A DNA stretch of 42,489 nt from Saprospiraceae bacterium UBA6168. Lineage in GTDB: Bacteria; Bacteroidota; Bacteroidia; Chitinophagales; Saprospiraceae. This document shows positions 1 to 8,261 of this stretch, one piece after another. Where the stretch lies: contig DIUC01000034.1 of NCBI GenBank assembly GCA_002435785.1, positions 1 through 42,489 on the forward strand. The letters run 5' to 3'. Position 1 is the stretch's first letter; the number at the start of each line of letters is the position of its first letter. The notes beneath the pieces were generated by a model. The model did not search any database. It was given only the letters and a program-made list of their open reading frames with translations, and was not told the DNA's origin. A program made the position numbers and the translations under genes.

Positions 1-313
1 TACCATTCCGCTTTGAGGGGATTCCGGCTTTTTTAACAGGGAGCTTGGAGGTGGCTTTTGCGGTTGCGGCTTTTGCTTTTGGCGCTGCAGCAGGTTTTTC
101 CGCATTTTTTGGAGCCTCTTTTTTGGATGGCTTGTCTTTGAGTTGTTTCTTCAAAGCCTTTTCAGCGGATTTCAATGCCTTTTTTGCATCGGATTTTTGC
201 GCTTTTAGCTGCTCCAGGGCAGCATCCTTTGCTTGTACTTCCGCAATGAAAGCTGCCAATTCTGGTCGGGCTTTCAAGGTCTTCTTGCCAATAGAAGTGA
301 TTGATTTTCTCAT
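1..313 (-). CDS. Lys/Ala-rich low-complexity protein, 3' end outside window
   Basis: An open minus-strand frame starts with ATG at 313 and runs off the left edge after about 104 codons. The N-terminus reads MRKSITSIGKKTLKARPEL, followed by a helical, charged stretch (roughly residues 20-65) and a Lys/Ala/Pro-rich tail with PKAKAAT-like repeats. The composition resembles histone H1-like nucleoid proteins, but I see no specific family signature, so this stays a compositional remark. An overlapping plus-strand frame at 45-323 is rich in Phe, Ala and Ser, exactly what the complement of Lys/Ala codons gives, so it was discarded. A perfect inverted repeat lies about 70 bp upstream of the start. Confidence 0.6.
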   Translation of the reverse strand, partial: MRKSITSIGKKTLKARPELAAFIAEVQAKDAALEQLKAQKSDAKKALKSAEKALKKQLKDKPSKKEAPKNAEKPAAAPKAKAATAKATSKLPVKKAGIPSKRNG

Positions 314-383
314 AAACTTTTGATTATTAACTTTTTGTACAAAAATATTTTCGGTGCAAAATTATAGGTGTTTACAATTATTT

Positions 384-420
384 AATGTTAAGTTTTCATT
401 TGGGCCGAAAACTTAACATT
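384..420. repeat. Perfect 14-bp inverted repeat
   Basis: AATGTTAAGTTTTC (384-397) and its exact complement (407-420) are separated by 9 bases. It sits between the end of the glycosyltransferase gene (504) and the start of the Lys/Ala-rich gene (313), both on the minus strand. No T-run follows on the minus strand, so it fits a regulatory palindrome at least as well as a terminator. Confidence 0.6.
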
Positions 421-503
421 GGAAGTCAGCAAAGTGCCATTTAGAAATAGTGCGGCGAGGTTAATTTATGGGGTGTAGATTAAGCTGAAAAGACAAGAGG
501 GCC

Positions 504-1514
504 TCAACAAAAAAACCAAAAATCCCGGCCCGCAACTTGGTCATTCGCTTCCAAATAGGTTTTAATTGCGGCCTGCCCATCCGGTGCAGCCACTGCCACA
601 ATTATCTGTGCATCAGTCATTTGCGACAGCAATTCAAAATTCTCCATAACCACGCCACCTACGATATGGCCCCATTTGCTCGGCTGGTCGCACACCCAGC
701 GGAACGGCACCCCACAGGTGCGCAGGAGGGCGGCCAACCGCTTGCCCTTGCGTCCAGCGCCCCACAGCACGAGCGGTCGGGCGGGGTCGTGGTCAGTACG
801 GAGGAACCATTGGGCCTTGAGGTCGAGGTAGCTATTGTCCAAATACTTGGCGTCGGTGCGGGAGGTGCGGTCGGGGCGCTCCCGCCAATGGTGGAGCAGC
901 TCGGTGGTGGCCACTATTTTGCAGCCAGCATGGCGTAGCCGAAAGGTCAGGTCATAGTCTTCGGGGTAAACATCCTCCTCAAAAGCGGCGGCCAGCACGA
1001 GGTCACTGCGCCATGCCATCCAACAGGGCGATGGCAGCACGTTCTCCCTGTAGATTTCGGCAAAATGGCGACTGTTCAAGGCCAAATTGTTGAGCCAAGC
1101 CTCGTAGCGGCGGAACCCCTCCCCCACCCCATCTTCCCCAAAAAACCGCACAGCGCCCGTGGCAACATGGCCGGGGCCACTTTCCAGCAGCATTTTTTTC
1201 ATGGTGGAAAGTCGGTCGTGTGGCATGATGTCGTCACTGTCCATTCGGGTAATAATGCCCCCCCCAGCCCGCCTAAAGGCAAAACGCATGGCTGGCGACA
1301 CCCCCGTTTTGCCCAAAATATCGTCATTTTGAAGAAAACGGATTCGGGGGTCCCGCTCGGCGTAGGCTTGCAGGATGTCGGGACTGGCGTCGGTGGAAAA
1401 ATTGTTGACGGCGATGAGTTCCCAATCCTGCTCGGTTTGCGCCAAGATGCTGTCGAGGCATTCCGCCAAATAAGGGGCGGTGTTGAAAGTGGGCAGGAGG
1501 ATGGAGATTTTCAT
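504..1514 (-). CDS. Family 2 glycosyltransferase
   Basis: This 336-residue protein should transfer a sugar from a nucleotide-sugar to an acceptor, probably in surface polysaccharide synthesis; donor and acceptor cannot be read from sequence. It has the GT-A start MKISILLPTFNTAPYLAECL, the metal-binding motif DSDD at residues 92-95, a PEDYDL motif near 184-189 (acidic catalytic region) and HHWRERPDRTSR near 208-219. After the GT-A fold a second segment begins with VLWGAGRKGKRL (about 249-260), a glycine-rich Rossmann-like turn found in some GT2 proteins. A longer frame starts 69 bases upstream, but MKISILLP is the standard family start. It is separated from the upstream barrel gene by a terminator, so it is probably transcribed on its own. 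Confidence 0.88.
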   Translation of the reverse strand: MKISILLPTFNTAPYLAECLDSILAQTEQDWELIAVNNFSTDASPDILQAYAERDPRIRFLQNDDILGKTGVSPAMRFAFRRAGGGIITRMDSDDIMPHDRLSTMKKMLLESGPGHVATGAVRFFGEDGVGEGFRRYEAWLNNLALNSRHFAEIYRENVLPSPCWMAWRSDLVLAAAFEEDVYPEDYDLTFRLRHAGCKIVATTELLHHWRERPDRTSRTDAKYLDNSYLDLKAQWFLRTDHDPARPLVLWGAGRKGKRLAALLRTCGVPFRWVCDQPSKWGHIVGGVVMENFELLSQMTDAQIIVAVAAPDGQAAIKTYLEANDQVAGRDFWFFC

Positions 1515-1603
1515 TCGAGTTCGATGGTGTGGTGGGATTCGGGTGGCTATCGGAGCTGTGGATGAATGTTCATTGCAGAACAAAGGTGGGAATTTGGGAA
1601 TGA

Positions 1604-1646
1604 TAATAAAAAAGCGCTTGCAGCAATTTCAAAAACTGCAAGCGCT
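1604..1646 (-). terminator. Intrinsic terminator after the PorT-like gene
   Basis: Read on the minus strand, AGCGCTTGCAG (1646-1636) pairs perfectly with CTGCAAGCGCT (1623-1613) around a 12-base loop, followed directly by TTTTTATTAT. It closes the sigma/barrel operon about 40 bases after its last stop codon and separates it from the glycosyltransferase. Confidence 0.87.
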
Positions 1647-1687
1647 CAGTGTGGGCGGAAATTTTCCTTTTTTGGTCAAATCATTCC

Positions 1688-2389
1688 TTAATAGAGCCGA
1701 TAACGCACCCCGCCACGCATACCGAAGGCATACCATTTTGAATCCGTTTGTGAGTTGCCGACGATGCTCAACAATTGCGTTTGTGCGTGTGACAGGAGTT
1801 GAATGCCGATTTTTTGGCTGACGGGAATTTCCAGCCCAAGGCCAAGCCCCCCCACGAAGTTCAAGTTGCGGAAGTTTCCTGAATTGCCTTGATTGATACT
1901 GCTGTGGCTATTTCCATCGGCTTGGGTTATGGTGTTCTGGCTCCGGCTGGTCAGGAAGACGGACGGCCCCGCACTCGCTTGCACGAACAGCCGGGTTTTT
2001 CCGCCCACAATGGTTTGGCGAAAGGTGACTGGCATTTCCAAATAGTAATAATTGCTATTGTAGCTAATATTCTTAAGTGGTTCACCCGGCAAATTTGGGT
2101 CGAAACCACCACTGCCATTGTGTTGCGTACCCCACACCAAAGGCCCACTTTCATATTTGTCCCCATAGGCCATGAAACGCAGCCCGAACAGCATTTCCCG
2201 GCTTTTGTTTTTTAACGGCATTGCCAGAGCAACCCCAAAATCATAGTTTAATCGGCCATTGTTGCTCTTCAAAACCTGATTGGTATAATTGGTAAAATTA
2301 AGGCCACTACTAATTTCCACGGCTGCATTCTTTTGTGAGAAGGCGAATATAGGAAGTAGTAGAACAAGGAATATGAAGGAATTTTTCAT
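1688..2389 (-). CDS. PorT-like outer-membrane beta-barrel protein
   Basis: The 233-residue product starts MKNSFIFLVLLLPIFAFSQ, a clear signal peptide cleaved near residue 19. The rest is alternating hydrophobic/polar strands with short Gly/Asn-rich turns (for example VEISSGLNFTNY, FVGGLGLGLEIPV) and a terminal strand GMRGGVRYRLY, typical of the outer-membrane beta-barrel family (PorT/OMP_b-brl). The 34 residues before this methionine in the longer frame are not signal-like, so the start at 2389 was chosen. It lies 46 bp after the anti-sigma-like gene and before a terminator, as the last gene of a three-gene operon. Function is not specified by sequence; such barrels often work as surface scaffolds. 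Confidence 0.82.
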   Translation of the reverse strand: MKNSFIFLVLLLPIFAFSQKNAAVEISSGLNFTNYTNQVLKSNNGRLNYDFGVALAMPLKNKSREMLFGLRFMAYGDKYESGPLVWGTQHNGSGGFDPNLPGEPLKNISYNSNYYYLEMPVTFRQTIVGGKTRLFVQASAGPSVFLTSRSQNTITQADGNSHSSINQGNSGNFRNLNFVGGLGLGLEIPVSQKIGIQLLSHAQTQLLSIVGNSQTDSKWYAFGMRGGVRYRLY

Positions 2390-2435
2390 AAATGGTGTAT
2401 TTAAAAGAATATAAGGAAACAAAGAATTAAGCTGC

Positions 2436-3698
2436 TTATAATTGGTACCGCACACTCGCCCCAACGCCCAATTCCCAACTGCTCCGACCATTGGTCATTT
2501 GCGTGAGGCCGAGGCCAGCACATGGGCCTGTGATTAAAGTCAGTTTATCGGAGAGGGCAACAGTAGCGGCGACGCCACCATGCAATCCCAACCAAGTGGT
2601 CCTAAGCCCTTTAACCGATAGCCCATCCGACTCAGTGCGGGCATTGAGCAGGCTGTTGATGCTAACGCCCGTCTTGGCCTCCAAGTGGGTACGGCGGCCC
2701 CAAGCCCATCGCTTTTGCACCATGATAGGGAAGCTGTTGTACCGCAGCGCCAGCCGCCTCGCACGGAGGTTGGTGAACTTGTAGCCCACTTGCAGGGCCA
2801 CCGAGGAGGTGAGTTCGTAATTCACCCGAATGCCCGTGCTATATGACAGCGCCGTGCGCCCCGACAGAAAGGTGTCTTGCTGAAACAGTCGGCCCAGCGG
2901 CATACGAAAAGCCGTCGCACCTACTTCCACGGAATAGCCGGGATAGCTCCTGCTATGTCGTTTTAGCTGGGGGCGAGTAACTGGGATGTATTTTAAGATG
3001 GAAGGTGCATTCGTGTTTTCAAAGCCAGATAACCTTGGCTCGGGTAGCCGCTCCAACAGGGATTCAGGTGCCGACTCAGCGGGCAAGCTCGCTTGTAAAT
3101 CGGTGGATGCACCATTTACCGTCGCAACTTCAAGGTTTATTGGCGCTGTACTATTTCCACTGACGGCATTTTGCTGGCCAGCATTTTCCTTTTCGCTGCC
3201 GTTTTCAACCAAAGCTTGTTGGTCATTTTTTGTTTTTGGTGAAAACTGAGCGACAACGCCAGTGCCCCTGGCTGGTTTGACTTTTGGGGCAATGTTTGGG
3301 CTGGGGGCCACCGTTTGGGGAGCGGATACCGCTGGACTATTAGAAGCTTCGCCGCCACCTGTTTGCTCCGCAACGTTTGTGGAATTGGTCGGTTCGAGCG
3401 CTGCGATGTCCTGGGCTTTTTCACCCAACTGCTCGATTTGCAGTTGTTGCTGCGCCACCGTTCGATGCAGCCGGGCCACCTTCGCCCGGTCGTTGCGCCA
3501 GAGAAGTAGCACCGAGACCACCAAGATGGCCAAAAGGCCAAGCCCCGCCCATCTTGCGAAGGGGTTCCAGAACGAAGGCTTTGGAGGAAGGACAGGCCCC
3601 ATCCGCTCCCAGAAGTCGCCGGAAGGCACTGGGGCGTATTGCTCAAGGTTCGCTTTGAAGAACCGTTCGAGGTTGTCGTTATTTTGATTTTCAGTCAT
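2436..3698 (-). CDS. Membrane-anchored anti-sigma-like protein with C-terminal barrel-like domain
   Basis: In this 420-residue protein, residues 1-35 form a short cytoplasmic segment (FFKANLEQYAPVPSGDFWERM) of the kind found next to Bacteroidota ECF sigma factors. One transmembrane helix lies at about 49-67, then a short coiled coil (about 70-97) and a long Ala/Pro/Ser/Asn-rich linker (about 98-235). A beta-strand-rich C-terminal part (about 255-420) ends in LGVGASVRYQL, like a membrane barrel. The gene follows the sigma factor gene by 58 bp. The likely role is to hold the sigma factor at the inner membrane and sense the envelope; this is inference, since no zinc-binding anti-sigma motif is visible. 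How a barrel-like segment sits after an inner-membrane helix is unclear. Confidence 0.7.
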   Translation of the reverse strand: MTENQNNDNLERFFKANLEQYAPVPSGDFWERMGPVLPPKPSFWNPFARWAGLGLLAILVVSVLLLWRNDRAKVARLHRTVAQQQLQIEQLGEKAQDIAALEPTNSTNVAEQTGGGEASNSPAVSAPQTVAPSPNIAPKVKPARGTGVVAQFSPKTKNDQQALVENGSEKENAGQQNAVSGNSTAPINLEVATVNGASTDLQASLPAESAPESLLERLPEPRLSGFENTNAPSILKYIPVTRPQLKRHSRSYPGYSVEVGATAFRMPLGRLFQQDTFLSGRTALSYSTGIRVNYELTSSVALQVGYKFTNLRARRLALRYNSFPIMVQKRWAWGRRTHLEAKTGVSINSLLNARTESDGLSVKGLRTTWLGLHGGVAATVALSDKLTLITGPCAGLGLTQMTNGRSSWELGVGASVRYQL

Positions 3699-3756
3699 TT
3701 CTTAGCTAATTTTTTTTGCCGTTAGGCACTATGTCCATTCTTCATCCTTCATTCAA

Positions 3757-4407
3757 TTACGCTTCAGCGCCTATGCTTTTCTCCAACATTTTCCGGAGCA
3801 TGTCCTTTGCCCTTGAGAGCTGGGAGCGGGAGGCACTTTCGGCAATGCCGAGCATTTCGCCAATTTCCCGGTGCGAGTATTCTTCCAGCACATAAAGGTT
3901 GAACACCGCCCGATAGCCTTCCGGAAGCCGTTGGAGCATCTGCACCATCGCTTCCTCCCTATACTTGGCAAACAGGTTTTCGTCCGCCTCAAAGCTGTCC
4001 GCAACCTCCTGTATTTCAACGGTTTGGAACATCCGCTTGCGCTTGCGCAGTTGCTCTAATGCCGTGTTCACCATCACCCGCCGGAGCCAAGCACCGAAGG
4101 CCCCGGTCGGTTGGTATTGGTAGAGGTTGGTGAAGATGCGCACCAGCCCCTCCTGTAGCCAGTCCTCGGCCTCGTGCCAACCGGAAGCATACCGCATACA
4201 GATGCCAAAAAGCATGGGTTTATACTTTTCGTACAGTGCTTGCTGTGCTTTTCGGTCGCCCTTGCGACAGCCACGGATGATATCTTCGTCGGATGGTGCC
4301 AAATTATGGTCTTGCAATTGCTGTTTTACTAATGCAATATCAGACAAGTTTGCTGCACCTCGTGTGTTTTTTTCAAAAAAAGATAGCGTGTGATAACCAG
4401 TGTCCAA
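3757..4407 (-). CDS. ECF-type RNA polymerase sigma-70 factor
   Basis: The product is a 216-residue sigma factor with two recognisable parts. Region 2 spans about residues 42-120 (DEDIIRGCRKGDRKAQQALY, then EAEDWLQEGLVRIF and FGAWLRRVMVNTALEQLRK). Region 4 spans about 155-205 (LPEGYRAVFNLYVLEEYSHR, then EIGEMLGIAESASRSQLSRA), the DNA-binding helix-turn-helix that reads the -35 element. No ATG exists in frame before the domain; the longest frame starts with TTG at 4407 and another TTG lies at 4347, so the start is uncertain and non-ATG. It heads the operon with the anti-sigma-like and PorT-like genes and is divergent from the metacaspase at 4467, with only 59 bp between the starts. Confidence 0.88.
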   Translation of the reverse strand: MDTGYHTLSFFEKNTRGAANLSDIALVKQQLQDHNLAPSDEDIIRGCRKGDRKAQQALYEKYKPMLFGICMRYASGWHEAEDWLQEGLVRIFTNLYQYQPTGAFGAWLRRVMVNTALEQLRKRKRMFQTVEIQEVADSFEADENLFAKYREEAMVQMLQRLPEGYRAVFNLYVLEEYSHREIGEMLGIAESASRSQLSRAKDMLRKMLEKSIGAEA

Positions 4408-4466
4408 AATTTGTATAAATTTCCAACTTCAAAACCCATGCTTCCATTTGGTAAACAATATCCGCC

Positions 4467-6500
4467 ATGCGACAACCTGCTTTCACCTTAAACTGGTTTT
4501 TGGCATTCCTTTTTTTCTTCGTTCATTTTTCGGCATCCTTTGCTGCCGACCCTCCCAAGTCAGCCCTTTTGATTGCCGTAGGCAACTACCCACCCTCAAC
4601 CGGCTGGCAGCAAATCAGCTCGCTCAACGACATTGCTCTCATCAAAAAAGCGCTGAAAACACAGGGCTTTAAGGACGAGGAAATCATCGTGGTAACGGAC
4701 GAAGCAGCAACCAAGGACGGCATCGTGCAGGCCATCCAACAATACCTTATTGCCCACGCTAAACCGGGCGGGGCGGCCTATTTCCATTTCTCCGGTCACG
4801 GGCAGCAGGTGGCCGACGACAACGGCGACGAGGAGGACGGCTACGACGAGGCATTAGTGCCCATCAATTCCCCGTTGAATTTCCGGGAAGGCGTTTACGA
4901 AGGCGAAAACCTGCTGCGGGACGATGAACTGGGCAGGCTGCTGAACGAAGTGCGCCGCAAATTAGGCCCCAAGGGCAACCTCCAAGTGGTGCTCGATGCC
5001 TGCCACTCCGGCACGGGCACGAGGGGTTTTGGCAAGGCAAGGGGCACCCAAAACAAGATGGCCTCCCAAGCTTATATTGTCTCCAACGGCAAAAACGGCT
5101 CCGACCATTCGGCCATGGACGGCGCAAACCCGGCGGACGAGCGCAACCTCGCCCCAATGGTGGCCTTTTTTGGTGCTGCGCAACACCAACTGAACTTCGA
5201 GACCAAGGATGAGGACGGCAACGGCGTAGGGTCGTTGAGCTATGCTTTCAGCAAAAAGCTGGCAGCCGTGACCGCCACCACGACCTACCGTGCCCTTTTT
5301 GAGCAAATAAAATTGGAAATGAGCGTCATAGCCCCTACCCAAAACCCACAAGTAGAAGGTACGCTCGACCAAGAAATCATGGGCGGGCGAATGTTGGGCA
5401 CGCCCAATTTTTTCCGGGTGCCGCAGTGGAACGACCCCGGCTCCGTGACCGTGGAAGCAGGTTGGCTGCATGGCGTGCAAAATGGCGCCGTGATTGGCCT
5501 CTTCCCGTCGGACACCCGTGACATCACAGGCAAGCTCCCCTTGGCAAAAGGCACAGTAACCAACGCCGGCCCAACCTCCTGCATCGTCCTGCTTACCACC
5601 GACCTCGACGACGAAGCCGTGGCGAAGAGCGCTTGGGCCTACGTGCTGGAACACAGTTTTGGCGACCTAAAAGTTAGCTTCAAGAACGCATTGCCGGAGG
5701 GCCACCCCGTGCTGCCCATTTTGCGGAGCAAGCTGGAAAAACTGCCCGTGGTACGTGAGGAAGATTCAGCAGAACTGAGCCTCACCTTCAGCCAAGAAGC
5801 AAGCCGGGGTGCTGCCGTGCAGTTGCTGACAAGCGGCGGCCTCGTCCTCCAAACCTTTGAGGAAACCATGCGGCCCGAACTGTTGGCCAGCCGCATCGTG
5901 GACCATATCTTGGCCTACGGGCAGGTTCGTTTTCTGAAAAACCTCGAATTGGAAAGCTATGCGTTGCCCGTCAGCTTCGAGCTAATACCCATTATCTGGG
6001 ACCCAAAAACCAAGACCTCGAAGGGCGACCTGCCCCTTTCCGAGAAAATGGACAAAAACGGCACGGTTCACCTAAAGGACGGCGATGCGTTCCGAATAAA
6101 AGTCATCAACAACGGCATCAAACCAGCCTACTTCACCCTGTTGGACATCCAGCCGGACAATCAAATGAACGTGCTGGTACCAATGCCGAACACCGCCGAA
6201 ACACCCGCTGAATTCGTGGTGCAAGCTGGTGGCGAATTCGAGGTGAGGCGAAAATTTGCCATTGGCCCGCCGTATGGGACGGAGGTGTTCAAGCTGATTG
6301 CCACCGACCAGCCGATTGACCTGCGCAATGTGTCACAGACCCGTGGGCAAACGAAATCACCCTCGTCGAACCCGTTTGAGCGGATGTTTGCGCAGACATT
6401 TTTTAACGACGACTGTATGACACGGGGGGGCAGGACCATATCCGTCAGCGCTGCCGAGGTCAACGTGACTTCGATGACGTTTGTGATTGGAGAGAAATGA
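4467..6500 (+). CDS. Exported metacaspase-like protease with C-terminal DUF4384
   Basis: This 677-residue cysteine peptidase belongs to clan CD, family C14. A signal peptide covers about residues 1-26 (SASFAAD boundary). The caspase fold spans about 31-300: the catalytic His is H111 in FHFSGHGQQ and the catalytic Cys is C179 in LDACHSGTGTRG. A metacaspase-type segment DDELGRLLN (about 152-160) precedes the Cys. The middle (about 300-500) has no clear family. Residues about 520-620 match DUF4384 (LKDGDAFRIKVINNG, then FKLIATDQPIDL), a domain often attached to exported caspases. There are no TPRs and no Lys-Asp tail, so it belongs to another branch than the paralogues downstream. It is divergent from the sigma operon and opens the plus-strand cluster. 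Confidence 0.88.
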   Translation: MRQPAFTLNWFLAFLFFFVHFSASFAADPPKSALLIAVGNYPPSTGWQQISSLNDIALIKKALKTQGFKDEEIIVVTDEAATKDGIVQAIQQYLIAHAKPGGAAYFHFSGHGQQVADDNGDEEDGYDEALVPINSPLNFREGVYEGENLLRDDELGRLLNEVRRKLGPKGNLQVVLDACHSGTGTRGFGKARGTQNKMASQAYIVSNGKNGSDHSAMDGANPADERNLAPMVAFFGAAQHQLNFETKDEDGNGVGSLSYAFSKKLAAVTATTTYRALFEQIKLEMSVIAPTQNPQVEGTLDQEIMGGRMLGTPNFFRVPQWNDPGSVTVEAGWLHGVQNGAVIGLFPSDTRDITGKLPLAKGTVTNAGPTSCIVLLTTDLDDEAVAKSAWAYVLEHSFGDLKVSFKNALPEGHPVLPILRSKLEKLPVVREEDSAELSLTFSQEASRGAAVQLLTSGGLVLQTFEETMRPELLASRIVDHILAYGQVRFLKNLELESYALPVSFELIPIIWDPKTKTSKGDLPLSEKMDKNGTVHLKDGDAFRIKVINNGIKPAYFTLLDIQPDNQMNVLVPMPNTAETPAEFVVQAGGEFEVRRKFAIGPPYGTEVFKLIATDQPIDLRNVSQTRGQTKSPSSNPFERMFAQTFFNDDCMTRGGRTISVSAAEVNVTSMTFVIGEK

Positions 6501-6600
6501 TGGGGGATTGGGGGAATTGGGGCATCGGCCATTTTTGGAAGGACCAGTTTTTTCCAACATTATTCTTTAAATTAACCGGCTGAGCTACCAAAACTCTGGA

Positions 6601-6627
6601 ACCTCAAAACCTCAAAACCTCAAAACC
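6601..6627. repeat. 8-bp tandem repeat
   Basis: The unit ACCTCAAA is repeated 3.4 times in the gap between the metacaspase and the next gene. The rest of this 152-base gap shows nothing else I can name. Confidence 0.7.
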
Positions 6628-6652
6628 ATTGATTCAAAAACACTTTATGATT

Positions 6653-8212
6653 ATGAAAAACAAAATCCTGCTTTTTATCGCCGTGCTTATCACGTTTTTT
6701 TCAGTGTCCGCCAAGTGTCAGGACGCCCATATTTACTACAACCTTTTCAACGACAGTATCACCTATATAAAGGGTGGCAAACAGGTAAAAAAACTGCGAA
6801 TCCGCAAAGGACAGGAGGTGCAGCTTCACTTGACGGAGTTCAACCCATTTGTGAACAATATTGATTTCAAAATGGTAGAAACAACCGACAATACAGGAAG
6901 TGGATTGCTGGGGGCCGGAGGAATGACCAGCTTGATGGGCGGCATGTTGCCCGGTCTGGGCAATATCATCCCCGGCGGGGGCGAGGGCCTACTGGGCGGG
7001 GGGGGCATTCCATTGTTCGATGCGCCATTATTGGTACTCAACGACAGTGTCATTTCCATAAAAAACCTGTTTTCAGGCTCACGTGGGAGCGAGCAGGTTG
7101 ATTTGGCCAACCAGACCATGAAAGAAATCAACATCCTCATCAATGATGCAGCGGCCATCCACCAACAACTCATGGTGTATGAGCGGGCAGTGCAGGTCAG
7201 CAAATTGGCCATTGTTAACACCGATGTACTCATACACAACACCAACCTACGACCTTCGCTCATAAAGAACATGTGCCAAGAATATTACGATGCCGTATTT
7301 CAGCAATCACAACAAGGCACTATCAGCATAAATGACCTATTGTCATGGCAGAACCTGCCTGCACAGTATGAATTAAGCACGGCAAGATTGAAATCAAAAC
7401 AGGGCGAATTGGGCGCTAAAGTAGCCCTGCTGGAAGGTTTGTCAAAAGACCTGACGAGCAACCCGATAGACAATGAGGCATACCGCCAATACACCCGCAC
7501 CCTGATAGACACCCAGTTAAAAGCACGTGGCGTCCGGGACCAGCTAAAGGACATTACCACGAAGGCAGCCGTGCCGTCCAACCTCCCCAGCACCCAAGAA
7601 ATGGGGCAGTTGCAAATGAAATTGGCGGAAGTTGTTTCCAATGATTTCACGTACAACACGACCATCAAGCCGACCGCCGACCAAGTAAGCCTTGACATCA
7701 AGCTTCTAAGAAATCAAGTAGGCGGCGATACGAGCGGGTTATTGGTAAAAGAAAGGAACTTGAAGATGGAGGTCCGGGGCGGACTAAAGGTGAACGCCAG
7801 TGCGGGCATCAGCTTTGGGCAGTTCTTTGAGCCAAGCCAACGTTTTTCCGTCAACAACGGCATTATCGTGGCCGAAACCGAGGGGACTTTTACTCCCTCC
7901 CTGACCTCCTTCCTGCATTTTTATGGGTACCGGGGCCAGAAGGCCACCGTGGGCGGCTCGTTGGGCATTGGGTTCCCGTTGCTGGTCAGCGGCAACAGCC
8001 AATCCATCCAGTTTTTTCTGGGGCCAAGCATGATATTGGGTTCCAGCCAGCGTATCGTCCTTTCCACCGGGTTGATGGGTGGCCAGGCACAGCGCCTCGC
8101 CAAGGGCTACCAAGTGGGCGATGCGTTCAGCACCGATTTGGGGGACATCCCGACACAGGGAAAATACGAAATCGGCGTGTTCGTGGGAGCCTCTTTTAGT
8201 TTGGGGAAATAA
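6653..8212 (+). CDS. Exported protein of unknown function, Gly-rich region and barrel-like C-terminus
   Basis: I do not recognise a family for this 519-residue protein. A signal peptide (MKNKILLFIAVLITFFSVSA) supports the start at 6653; ATGs at 6629 and 6647 only add residues before it. Residues about 83-120 are a Gly/Leu/Met-rich low-complexity stretch (repeated GGG, LLGGGG). About 145-370 is mostly helical and charged, and the C-terminal ~145 residues look like amphipathic beta strands (VNASAGISFGQFF, VGGSLGIGFPLLVSG, EIGVFVGASFSLG), ending as an outer-membrane barrel might. It lies 152 bp after the metacaspase and 49 bp before the pseudocaspase on the same strand, so co-transcription is likely. 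A role as outer-membrane partner of the exported caspases is only a positional guess. Confidence 0.7.
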   Translation: MKNKILLFIAVLITFFSVSAKCQDAHIYYNLFNDSITYIKGGKQVKKLRIRKGQEVQLHLTEFNPFVNNIDFKMVETTDNTGSGLLGAGGMTSLMGGMLPGLGNIIPGGGEGLLGGGGIPLFDAPLLVLNDSVISIKNLFSGSRGSEQVDLANQTMKEINILINDAAAIHQQLMVYERAVQVSKLAIVNTDVLIHNTNLRPSLIKNMCQEYYDAVFQQSQQGTISINDLLSWQNLPAQYELSTARLKSKQGELGAKVALLEGLSKDLTSNPIDNEAYRQYTRTLIDTQLKARGVRDQLKDITTKAAVPSNLPSTQEMGQLQMKLAEVVSNDFTYNTTIKPTADQVSLDIKLLRNQVGGDTSGLLVKERNLKMEVRGGLKVNASAGISFGQFFEPSQRFSVNNGIIVAETEGTFTPSLTSFLHFYGYRGQKATVGGSLGIGFPLLVSGNSQSIQFFLGPSMILGSSQRIVLSTGLMGGQAQRLAKGYQVGDAFSTDLGDIPTQGKYEIGVFVGASFSLGK

Positions 8213-8261
8213 ACTGTACCAACCACACCTACTCACTCACTTCAACACAAAACAGGCAAAT

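Noticed and set aside
45..323. Plus-strand frame rich in Phe/Ala/Ser
   Set aside because: Complement of the Lys/Ala-rich minus-strand gene, which has the more natural composition and start.
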